NCBI GenBank assembly: GCA_036379455.1
Contig: DASVGQ010000044.1
Location: forward strand, 1 to 11,557
Direction of reading: 5' to 3'
Length of the DNA stretch: 11,557 nucleotides
Origin: SCRT01 sp036379455
GTDB taxonomy: Bacteria; Pseudomonadota; Gammaproteobacteria; Nevskiales; Nevskiaceae
Part shown: positions 6,214-11,557 of the stretch, one piece after another
Position numbering within the stretch: the first letter of the stretch is position 1
Layout of the letters: each line of letters begins with the position of its first letter
Program-made: the position numbers and the translations under genes
The notes under the pieces: model-generated
The model's input: the letters and a program-made list of their open reading frames with translations, nothing else
What the model was told of the DNA's origin: nothing
Databases searched by the model: none

Positions 6214-7830
6214 TCAGCCCACCGTGAACTGCCCCATCATGCCGTTGTCCTCGTGCTCGAGCATGTGGCAGTGGTACATGAAGGGGTACGCATCGCCGGC
6301 CGGCTGGTCGAAGCGCAGCGCCAGCCGCACGCGGTCGAAGGGGTCGAGCGCGGCGACGTCCTTCCAGCCGCGCTCCTCCTCGGGAGGCGGCCGCCCGTTG
6401 CGGCTGAGCATGCGGAAGGACGTGCCGTGCATGTGGAAGGAGTGCTGCATCATCATCGCGTTGCGTGCTTCCCACACTTCGGGGACACCGCGCGGGATGC
6501 GCGCGTCGATGACGTTCATGCGCATGAACTGGCCGTTGATGGAGAAGATGTCGCGGCCGCCGATGCCCATGCTCATGCCGCCCGGCCCGCTGTGTGCGGT
6601 GACGTCCGTCAGCGGCCCGTCACGCATCATGTCGCCCCCGCCCATGCCCGCCATGTTCAACGCGAAGCGGCGCGTGACGGGTCCGTCCTGCGGCGCGGGC
6701 AGATCGGCGAGGGCGTCGGGCAGGGCTCCGTCGTGATCCGTCGCGTCGCCGACGCGCAGCTGCAGCAGCTCGATGTGCGCGGGGCCGGCGCCCATCGCCA
6801 TGCGGCCCATCTCGTGAGTATCGGCCGGTACATCGCTGGCCAGCACCAGCGTCTGGCCGCGCGCGCCGCGCAGGTCGACGAGGATCTCGGCGCGCTCCGC
6901 GGGGAACAGGCGCAGGCGCTTGAGCGTCACCGGGTGGGCGAGAAGTCCGGCGTCGCTGGCCACGGCGTGGAAGGCGCGCCCGTCGTTGAAGCCGAAATGG
7001 TAGACGCGCCGGTTCGAGCCGTTGAGCAGGCGCAGGCGGATCCACTGCGCCGGCACGTCCACGAAGGGTTGCTCGCGGCCGTTGACGAGGAAACGGTCGC
7101 CCTCCATGCCCATGATGTCCATCATCCGGGTCATGTAGAGCAGCATGCCGTCCGCCGCGATGCGCCGGTCCTGCACGATGAGCGGCAGGTCATCCACGCC
7201 CCAAGCGTGCGGCAGGCCGAGTCTGCGGTCCACGCCGTCGTCCACCAGCAGAAGGCCGGCCAGCCCGCCGTAGACCTGCGGCCCGGTCGTGCCGTGCGGA
7301 TGCGGGTGATACCACAGCGTGGCGCCCGGCTGGTCGAGCGTGAAGTGGTCCTCCAGCGTGGCGCCCGGCTGGATGAGGCTGTGCGGGCCGCCGTCCATGC
7401 GGCCCGGCACGTGGGCGCCGTGCCAGTGCACGGTGGTCGGCTGGTCCATGTGATTTTTGACGGCGATGCGCACCGGCTTGCCTCGCGGGATGACGAGCGC
7501 AGGCCCCAGCACGGCGCCGTTGTAGCCCCAGGTCGGCGTCTGCAATCCGGCGAGAAGCTCACTCGTCCCGGTCCCGGCCCGCAGGCGGTAGCCGAGCGCG
7601 CCGTCCGGCTGCGGCTCGCCGTGCAGCAACGGCGGGATCGTTAGCCTGCGCGTAAAGGGCGCTGCGGGCGGCGCCCGTTTGGGGGCGGCGTCCGTTCCTC
7701 CGTCCATCATCGAACGCATCCGGTCCATCATCGAAGCGGTCCCGATAGCCGGTGCGGCGAGGCCCGCGCCGCACAGCGCGAGCGCCTGCTTCAGGAAGCG
7801 GCGGCGGGAGACAGGGCAAGAATTCTTCAT
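6214..7830 (-). CDS. CueO-like multicopper oxidase, Tat-exported
   Basis: This 538-residue three-domain copper oxidase probably oxidises Cu(I), and perhaps phenols, in the periplasm. A twin-arginine signal SRRRFLK (residues 8-14) and a hydrophobic stretch to about 28 mark Tat export. Copper ligands are all visible: HWHG (135-138), HPHPHG (175-180), HSFHMHG (463-469) and HCHMLEHEDNGMM (520-532), with Cys521 as type 1 ligand and Met531 as axial ligand. A methionine-rich stretch (393-421) resembles the CueO insert that binds Cu(I). A second Met-rich motif follows the signal peptide (SMMDRMRSMMDGG). The C-terminal third (FHMHGTSFRMLSRNGRPP, GWKD) is close to CueO. ATG 7830 is chosen because it places the Tat motif normally; ATG 7863 would add 11 residues. 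The gene follows the lipase gene on the same strand. Confidence 0.9.
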   Translation of the reverse strand: MKNSCPVSRRRFLKQALALCGAGLAAPAIGTASMMDRMRSMMDGGTDAAPKRAPPAAPFTRRLTIPPLLHGEPQPDGALGYRLRAGTGTSELLAGLQTPTWGYNGAVLGPALVIPRGKPVRIAVKNHMDQPTTVHWHGAHVPGRMDGGPHSLIQPGATLEDHFTLDQPGATLWYHPHPHGTTGPQVYGGLAGLLLVDDGVDRRLGLPHAWGVDDLPLIVQDRRIAADGMLLYMTRMMDIMGMEGDRFLVNGREQPFVDVPAQWIRLRLLNGSNRRVYHFGFNDGRAFHAVASDAGLLAHPVTLKRLRLFPAERAEILVDLRGARGQTLVLASDVPADTHEMGRMAMGAGPAHIELLQLRVGDATDHDGALPDALADLPAPQDGPVTRRFALNMAGMGGGDMMRDGPLTDVTAHSGPGGMSMGIGGRDIFSINGQFMRMNVIDARIPRGVPEVWEARNAMMMQHSFHMHGTSFRMLSRNGRPPPEEERGWKDVAALDPFDRVRLALRFDQPAGDAYPFMYHCHMLEHEDNGMMGQFTVG

Positions 7831-7854
7831 GGCGGTCGGCAGGGTAGCGCGCCG

Positions 7855-7886
7855 CGCCGTCATCGCGCCGCGCCGTCATCGCGCCG
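7855..7886. repeat. Perfect 16-bp tandem duplication at the lipase/oxidase junction
   Basis: CGCCGTCATCGCGCCG occurs at 7855-7870 and again immediately at 7871-7886. The second copy contains the lipase stop (TGA, 7878-7876) with an overlapping ATG at 7879. The first copy contains ATG 7863, which is in frame with the oxidase. Because 16 is not a multiple of three, the ATG that overlaps the lipase stop is out of frame with the oxidase. Confidence 0.9.
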
Positions 7887-8793
7887 CGGCGGGGAAGGCC
7901 AGCGCGCAGTCCGCCGGTTCCGCCGTCTTCGGGTCCAGCGCGTTCTCGATGAGCCGGAAGACGACGTTGTCGTAGGTCAGGTTTGCGTGGTCGACCGTGT
8001 CGTTCGGGCACCACGACTGCACGTACTGGTTGACGACGCCTGGCTCGTGGATGAAGGAGGAGCCGACCGGCGTGACGACGCTTTCGTGGCGTGTCTCGAT
8101 CACCGTGTAGCGCACGCCCGGCTGCGCGATCGGGCCGTCGTCCAGCCGCCGGATGATGGCCGAACCCGCGAGCTGCTCGATGCAGGCCTGGCACAGCGTG
8201 CCGAGGAGTCCGCCCAGCCCCTGCGTGCCGTTCATCGGCGCCATGTTGCCGAAGGTGGTGCCGTGCGTGGTCGGCGACAGCGCCACCAGGGCCCGCACAT
8301 GTTGCGCGCCGCCCAGGAACTTGAGGTAGTACTCCGCCAGCATGCCGCCGAGCGAATAACCCACCAGGTCGACCTTCGCCGCGCCCGTCTGCGCCAGCAC
8401 GCTGTGCACGAAGCTTTTGAGTTGTTCTGCAGAGGTCCCGATCGGGCCCACGGCGCCGATGAAGGCGCCGTCGTAGGGCAGGCCGTAATTGAAGGCATGG
8501 ACGCAGTAGCCGGCGTTGGCCAGGTGCGGTGCCAGCGCGGCGAAGCTGGTCTGCATCACGGCAAAGGTGCCGTTGATGAGCACGATGGGCCAGGGGTGCG
8601 TGGCGCTGCGGCAATCCGGCAGGTTTGCGCCGGCCGGCGGCGCCTGCGGATTGTCCAGCGCCAGCGAGATGCCGGCATCGAGATTCGGCGCCACCAGATA
8701 TGGTGTGGCGGTCTGCGCCTGGCCCGTGAGGGAGAGCAGGGCGCCGGCGAGCAGGAGAAGGGGGAGACGTCGAAACAATGCGGGCATGGGCAT
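7876..8793 (-). CDS. Secreted CalB-like/lipase class 2 family alpha/beta hydrolase
   Basis: This 305-residue hydrolase should act on esters or triacylglycerols outside the cytoplasm. It begins with a Sec signal peptide: FRRLP followed by a leucine/alanine-rich core, with probable cleavage after the Ala-Gln-Ala near 26. The oxyanion strand and turn are seen in IVLINGTF. The nucleophile is Ser147 in GYSLGG, and the candidate catalytic His269 is in VDHANLTYD. The acid position, where Candida antarctica lipase B has Asp in TDEIVQP, reads HESVVTP here with Glu237. SPTTHGTTFG after the nucleophile also matches this family's style. Paired cysteines (CQAC) may form a disulphide. ATG 8793 is chosen, with a second ATG two codons later (8787); no strong ribosome site is seen. 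The oxidase gene follows on the same strand, probably as an operon. Confidence 0.82.
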   Translation of the reverse strand: MPMPALFRRLPLLLLAGALLSLTGQAQTATPYLVAPNLDAGISLALDNPQAPPAGANLPDCRSATHPWPIVLINGTFAVMQTSFAALAPHLANAGYCVHAFNYGLPYDGAFIGAVGPIGTSAEQLKSFVHSVLAQTGAAKVDLVGYSLGGMLAEYYLKFLGGAQHVRALVALSPTTHGTTFGNMAPMNGTQGLGGLLGTLCQACIEQLAGSAIIRRLDDGPIAQPGVRYTVIETRHESVVTPVGSSFIHEPGVVNQYVQSWCPNDTVDHANLTYDNVVFRLIENALDPKTAEPADCALAFPAAAR

Positions 8794-9121
8794 GCGCAGT
8801 CACGCGGCAGCGCATCCTAGCGATGATCCGCTGGCGGTGTGCCCGCTCCGTAGCGATGTCGAAAGCCGGAGCGCAGATTGCGGTCGTGCTTCGCTGCGTT
8901 GCGCCAGCCGCGCGAGGGGATGAGGTCGACGCGGCGGGGATCACGCCTGACCGCCGCACGCCGGGGGGCCGCGTTGCAGAGGCGCCCGCCGGCTCGTGGC
9001 GCGCGCGGTGGGACGGCCCGTGGCCTGGCCTTCGCCGACCGGTACGGAGCGTTCGCCGTCATGCGCCGGTGCCGCGCCTCTCGCACCGTGCACCGTGCAG
9101 CCTCCTCACGCCGCGCGGTAT

Positions 9122-9141
9122 CTTGTGCGCCGCCGCGCAAG
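9122..9141. other. Short hairpin-forming inverted repeat
   Basis: CTTGTGCG (9122-9129), loop CCGC, CGCGCAAG (9134-9141) can form an 8-bp stem with one G-U pair. It lies about 18 bases before a GAGGA ribosome-site-like sequence. No T-run follows, so a terminator role is weak. A leader structure or operator is possible. Confidence 0.3.
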
Positions 9142-9171
9142 CTTCATTGCGCGCCTGTGAGGAATACGTGG

Positions 9172-9528
9172 ATGCTTCGTCGCCGTTTGTCGCTCGCCTC
9201 GACCGCCGCGTGCGCGCTCGCAGCGGGTGCGGCCTGCGCGATGTTCCCGGCGTGGCCGGTGACGGATCGATGGACGCGCCGTGACGCGCCCGCCCGGCGT
9301 GCGCCGCTCCGTTCGAATGCCGACGCGATCACGGGACATCACGCGGCTTGTCGCCTCCGATCTTTCCCGGCACGAAGCGGGAGGCAGCCGCAGGTCGGCC
9401 GACGCCGCGATCGGCCGCTGCCGGGCGCAGGCAAGCCGCTCACGGCAACGCGGCAAGGGTTCTGGCGGGCAATATGCGGACCGCGCGGCGCGCCCTGCGT
9501 GCCGTCCGGTGGTTGCTTGAAGAGGTAG
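9172..9528 (+). CDS. Doubtful 118-residue ORF with signal-peptide-like start
   Basis: The ATG at 9172 has a good GAGGA site (9159-9163) 8 bases upstream. The first 23 residues (MLRRRLSLASTAACALAAGA, then ACA) look like a Sec signal peptide with an AxA-type cleavage site. The rest is rich in Arg, Pro, Ala and Gly and matches no family I know; it reads like non-coding or frameshifted sequence. The stop at 9526-9528 is only 6 bases before the AhpD-like gene, and that gene's ribosome site lies within its end. It could be a small exported protein, the decayed remnant of an exported protein, or chance. Confidence 0.3.
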   Translation: MLRRRLSLASTAACALAAGAACAMFPAWPVTDRWTRRDAPARRAPLRSNADAITGHHAACRLRSFPARSGRQPQVGRRRDRPLPGAGKPLTATRQGFWRAICGPRGAPCVPSGGCLKR

Positions 9529-9534
9529 GTGAAC

Positions 9535-9996
9535 ATGTCACGCATCGATTATGGTTCTGTCGCTCCAGAGGGCCGCGCGTCGCTCCTCAAGCCCTATCAG
9601 TACGTGGAGGGCTGCGGGCTTGAGGCCAGCCTGCTGTCCCTCGTGAAGGTGAGAGCTTCGCAGATCAACGGCTGCGCGCACTGCATCGAGATGCACACGA
9701 AGGCGGCGCGCGATCACGGCGAGACGGAGGAGAGGCTGTATCTGCTCGACGCCTGGCGCGAGTCGCCGTGCTACACCGCGCGCGAGCGCGCGGCGCTGGA
9801 ATGGACGGAGGCCGTAACGGACATCTCCTCGACTTCGACGTCGGATGCGCTGTATCGGGACGTGCGCAAGGAATTCACCGAGAAGGAGATGGTCGATCTG
9901 ACGCTGGCCGCAGCGGCCATCAATTCCATGAATCGCGTGGCCATCGCCTTTCGCCTGGACCTCAAGCACGCTGGTGGCGCGCAGAAGGCAGCGTGA
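9535..9996 (+). CDS. Carboxymuconolactone decarboxylase/AhpD-like family protein
   Basis: This 153-residue cytoplasmic protein has the AhpD-like core QINGCAHCIEMHTKAARDHG, with Cys47, Cys50 and His54 forming the CxxCxxxH redox site. This subgroup is expected to have alkylhydroperoxide reductase-like or thiol-disulphide activity. True carboxymuconolactone decarboxylases lack the CxxC pair, so a decarboxylase role is unlikely. The length is normal for single-domain members. The ATG at 9535 is chosen because AGAGG (9521-9525) lies 9 bases upstream; the in-frame GTG at 9529 is too close to that site. It stands alone apart from the doubtful ORF directly before it. Its electron partner and peroxide substrate cannot be told from the window. 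Confidence 0.87.
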   Translation: MSRIDYGSVAPEGRASLLKPYQYVEGCGLEASLLSLVKVRASQINGCAHCIEMHTKAARDHGETEERLYLLDAWRESPCYTARERAALEWTEAVTDISSTSTSDALYRDVRKEFTEKEMVDLTLAAAAINSMNRVAIAFRLDLKHAGGAQKAA

Positions 9997-10061
9997 GTCC
10001 TGCGGTCAGGCGGTGCGCCCGGCGGAGCGCGCGATGAGCTGCGCGCCGACGCGCAGGCGCT

Positions 10062-10073
10062 GACGAGCTCGTC
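10062..10073. repeat. Perfect 12-bp palindrome upstream of the riboswitch
   Basis: GACGAGCTCGTC is a perfect 12-bp palindrome about 40 bases before the preQ1-like aptamer, in the 115-base gap after the AhpD-like gene. It could be a protein-binding site or a chance repeat in GC-rich DNA. No confident promoter was recognised beside it. Confidence 0.3.
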
Positions 10074-10111
10074 GCGGGCGGGTTGGCCGATCGGAGCGGT
10101 ACGCTGGAGGC

Positions 10112-10142
10112 ATGGGTTCCCTCACCCCATTTGACAAAAAGG
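10112..10142 (+). promoter_or_regulatory. preQ1-I riboswitch (candidate, translational type)
   Basis: This compact H-type pseudoknot aptamer senses the queuosine precursor preQ1. Stem P1 is AUGGG (10112-10116) with CCCAU (10126-10130). The loop is UUCCCUCA (10117-10124), and C10125 sits where the ligand-pairing cytosine lies. The tail UUGACAAAAAGG (10131-10142) is A-rich, and its final GG can pair with loop cytosines 10119-10120 to form P2. The layout closely parallels the Thermoanaerobacter tengcongensis aptamer (UGGG, loop, CCCCA, GUUAACAAAACAAGG). The terminal AAAGG (10138-10142) is also the ribosome site for the GTG at 10153, so ligand binding would hide it and lower translation. The downstream gene is a yhhQ-type transporter, exactly the expected regulon. 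Confidence 0.85.
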
Positions 10143-10152
10143 CAATCCTGAC

Positions 10153-10806
10153 GTGGCAGCAGACAAAGCCTCGGCGGCCTTCTGGTTCGTGACCGCACTG
10201 GTTCTCGTCCATGTGTCGATCATCATTCTGAGCAACTACCTCGTGCAGCTGCCTATACAGCTGTTCGGCTTCGACACGACGTGGGGTTCGTTCAGCTTTC
10301 CCGCCATCTTCATCACAACCGACCTGACGGTGCGCCTGCTCGGGCGGAAGAGCGCGCGCACGGTCATCGCGGTCGCCATGGTGCCGGCGCTCGTTGCCTC
10401 CTACGTCGTCGGCGTGCTTTTCCATGAAGGTGCGTTCCGCGGCATCGGCGCGCTGTGCGAGCTCAACGGCTTCGTGCTGCGTATCGCGGTGGCGAGCTTC
10501 GCCGCCTACGCGCTCGGCCAGATGCTGGACATCCTCGTCTTCAACCGCGTCCGCGAACGCAGCAGCGCGTGGTGGCCGGCGCCCGTGCTGTCGGCGGTCT
10601 GCGGCGAAGCGTTGGACAGCGCCACCTTCTTTTCCGTGGCCTTCGCTGGCAGCAGCAACGCTTTCATGGCGACGCACTGGGTCGAGATGGCCGTCGTGGA
10701 CTACACGGTGCGTCTCGCGGCGAGCCTCGCCCTGTTCGTGCCGGGCTACGGGCTGCTGCTGGACGGAATCCAGCGGCAGATGCGCGCGCGCGTCGCCGAC
10801 CCGTGA
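10153..10806 (+). CDS. yhhQ: Queuosine precursor transporter (YhhQ/VUT family, DUF165)
   Basis: This 217-residue inner-membrane protein of the YhhQ (COG1738) family imports the tRNA queuosine precursors preQ0/preQ1. About six hydrophobic helices are visible. The signature TWGSFSFPAIFITTDLTVRLLG (residues 43-64) closely matches the FSFPFIFLATDLTVR stretch of E. coli YhhQ (about 221 residues). ILSNYLVQLPI in the first helix and GEALDSATFF (about 152-161) are also typical. The start is GTG at 10153, with AAAGG at 10138-10142 giving 10-base spacing; no ATG in this frame fits. That site lies in the tail of the preQ1-I aptamer, so the gene should be repressed when preQ1 is plentiful. The following VOC gene is convergent. 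Whether the host makes preQ1 itself or only salvages it cannot be seen here. Confidence 0.92.
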   Translation: MAADKASAAFWFVTALVLVHVSIIILSNYLVQLPIQLFGFDTTWGSFSFPAIFITTDLTVRLLGRKSARTVIAVAMVPALVASYVVGVLFHEGAFRGIGALCELNGFVLRIAVASFAAYALGQMLDILVFNRVRERSSAWWPAPVLSAVCGEALDSATFFSVAFAGSSNAFMATHWVEMAVVDYTVRLAASLALFVPGYGLLLDGIQRQMRARVADP

Positions 10807-10816
10807 AAGCCGTCGC

Positions 10817-10851
10817 CCCTTCCGGCGCGACGCGGCGCCACGCCAGAAGGG
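10817..10851. terminator. Possible bidirectional terminator hairpin
   Basis: CCCTTCCGGCG (10817-10827) pairs with CGCCAGAAGGG (10841-10851) over 11 positions with one mismatch, around a 13-base loop. It lies between the convergent yhhQ and VOC stop codons, where a shared terminator is expected. The T-tract is poor on both sides (TTCGTT on the plus side), so Rho-independent function is uncertain. Confidence 0.45.
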
Positions 10852-10872
10852 TTCGTTACGCGACGTCCGACG

Positions 10873-11475
10873 TCAGTAGCCGGCTTGCGGCGCCCATAGC
10901 CGCACCTTCGTGTCGTGCTCGTAGGCCATGCCCTTCGGGTATGAGATCAGCTCCAGCTGCTGGCCCCATGGCGCGATCACATAGTTGACGGTCTGGCCCG
11001 CGGCCGGTCCGGTCTTGATCGGGACCGGGCCTTCCAGGACCCTGAGCCCCAGCTCGCGGGCCTTCTTCACGGCGGCGTCCTCGTTCTTGACGTAGAAGGC
11101 GATGTGGAAGCCGCCCATGTCGCTGTTGAGCGGGTAGGTGGTCTTCTGATCCGGCGCCGTGTACTGGAAGATCTCGATGTTCGAGCCCTCGCCGCAGCGC
11201 ATCATCGTGAGATGGTCGATGACGGCCCGTGGATTCACGTTGAGCATCTTCTTCATCAGGTCGCCCTTCTTGTCCTCGAAGGGCCCGAACTCGTAGGCCT
11301 TCTCGCAGCCGAGAACCTCGTGGAAGAACTTCACGGCCTGCGCCTCGTTGGGCACCGTGAAGCCCACGTGGTTGATGCCGACGACGCCGGGAATCTCGCC
11401 GTGCGTCGAGGGCGCCGCCGCCACGGCTACGCCGCTGACGGACAGGATCGCCACTGCCACTGCCCATTTCTTCAT
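10873..11475 (-). CDS. Exported VOC/glyoxalase-fold protein
   Basis: This 200-residue protein starts with a Sec signal peptide (MKKWAVAVAILSVSGVAVAAA, cleavage near residue 21) and continues with a two-module vicinal oxygen chelate domain (about 30-180). All four classical metal ligands can be assigned: His36 in INHVGFTV, Glu101 in NIEIFQY, His124 in GGFHIAFYV and Glu175 in QLELISYP. A metal-dependent enzyme in the periplasm is therefore plausible. The reaction is not identifiable; lyase, isomerase, dioxygenase and resistance activities all occur in this fold. The ATG at 11475 has an excellent GGAGGGG site (11489-11483) 7 bases away. An AT-rich CAATAT further upstream could be a -10, without a clear -35. 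The gene converges on yhhQ and has no same-strand partner in the window. Confidence 0.83.
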   Translation of the reverse strand: MKKWAVAVAILSVSGVAVAAAPSTHGEIPGVVGINHVGFTVPNEAQAVKFFHEVLGCEKAYEFGPFEDKKGDLMKKMLNVNPRAVIDHLTMMRCGEGSNIEIFQYTAPDQKTTYPLNSDMGGFHIAFYVKNEDAAVKKARELGLRVLEGPVPIKTGPAAGQTVNYVIAPWGQQLELISYPKGMAYEHDTKVRLWAPQAGY

Positions 11476-11557
11476 GTACTGGCCCCTCCAGTGCTGCCCG
11501 CCGCAGGAATATTGTTCTGTGTTGCGCGCTGCGAGCCGAGGTTAGTCATGCGCTGTG

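Larger units (their letters stand above)
8794..9534. other. 741-base stretch with no confident gene
   Basis: This GC-rich region separates the lipase from the AhpD-like gene. Open frames on both strands give Arg/Ala/Pro-rich translations typical of non-coding GC-rich DNA, and none shows a known motif. Two items stand out: a stem at 9122-9141 and a signal-peptide-like ORF at 9172-9528, both listed separately. The lipase promoter should lie near 8800-8850 on the minus strand, but no clear -35/-10 pair was found. Confidence 0.5.

Noticed and set aside
5791..7644. 617-codon plus-strand open frame over the MarR and oxidase genes
   Set aside because: It lies opposite an oxidase with all copper motifs; the translation is a His/Arg/Val-rich shadow.
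9535..9996. Role as a beta-ketoadipate pathway carboxymuconolactone decarboxylase linked to aromatic degradation
   Set aside because: The CxxCxxxH site marks the AhpD-like branch; no other protocatechuate-branch gene is present.
10112..10192. Small ORF starting at ATG 10112 inside the riboswitch (26 codons)
   Set aside because: The GGAGG before it ends one base from the ATG, too close for initiation, and the bases are better explained as aptamer stem P1.
1..11557. tRNA/rRNA genes, CRISPR array, insertion sequence or attachment sites
   Set aside because: No repeat-spacer pattern, transposase motif, terminal inverted repeats or cloverleaf-like sequence was seen on either strand by eye.

Overview
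The window is uniformly GC-rich DNA with tightly packed genes, GTG as well as ATG starts, a Tat-type signal peptide, and families typical of Gram-negative bacteria (FetB, CueO-like oxidase, YhhQ). A high-GC proteobacterium, probably beta- or gammaproteobacterial, fits best. The sequence alone does not fix the genus. No mobile element, CRISPR array, rRNA or tRNA was seen.

Layout. (1) 1-863: a FetB-type metal exporter permease, probably the second gene of a fetAB pair cut by the window edge. (2) 864-1253: an intergenic region holding a good extended -10 promoter with a perfect inverted repeat in its spacer, then a small leader hairpin. (3) 1254-5436: a compact four-gene operon (crotonase, 3-hydroxyacyl-CoA dehydrogenase, acyl/aryl-CoA ligase, amidohydrolase-2 family hydrolase) with overlapping or nearly touching genes. 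A convergent MarR regulator follows (5487-6014, minus). This gene set matches the logic of the CoA-dependent 'beta-oxidative deacetylation' of hydroxycinnamates (cou/phd-type clusters of actinobacteria): activation, hydration, oxidation, then hydrolytic cleavage without a thiolase. The substrate here is inferred, not shown. (4) 6214-8793, minus strand: a secreted CalB-like lipase followed by a Tat-exported CueO-like multicopper oxidase, with a 16-bp tandem duplication at the junction. (5) 8794-9534: a 741-base stretch with no confident gene, except a weak signal-peptide ORF that ends 6 bases before the next gene. (6) 9535-9996: an AhpD/carboxymuconolactone decarboxylase-like protein with a CxxC site. 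(7) 10112-10806: a strong candidate preQ1-I riboswitch directly before a yhhQ-type queuosine-precursor transporter. (8) 10873-11475, minus: an exported VOC/glyoxalase-fold protein, convergent with yhhQ and separated from it by a possible bidirectional terminator.

The best leads are the preQ1-I riboswitch/yhhQ unit and the putative MarR-controlled thiolase-free side-chain degradation operon, whose promoter carries an operator-like palindrome exactly between -35 and -10. Functions are read from motifs in the translated sequence and from memory of the families. No database search was possible.
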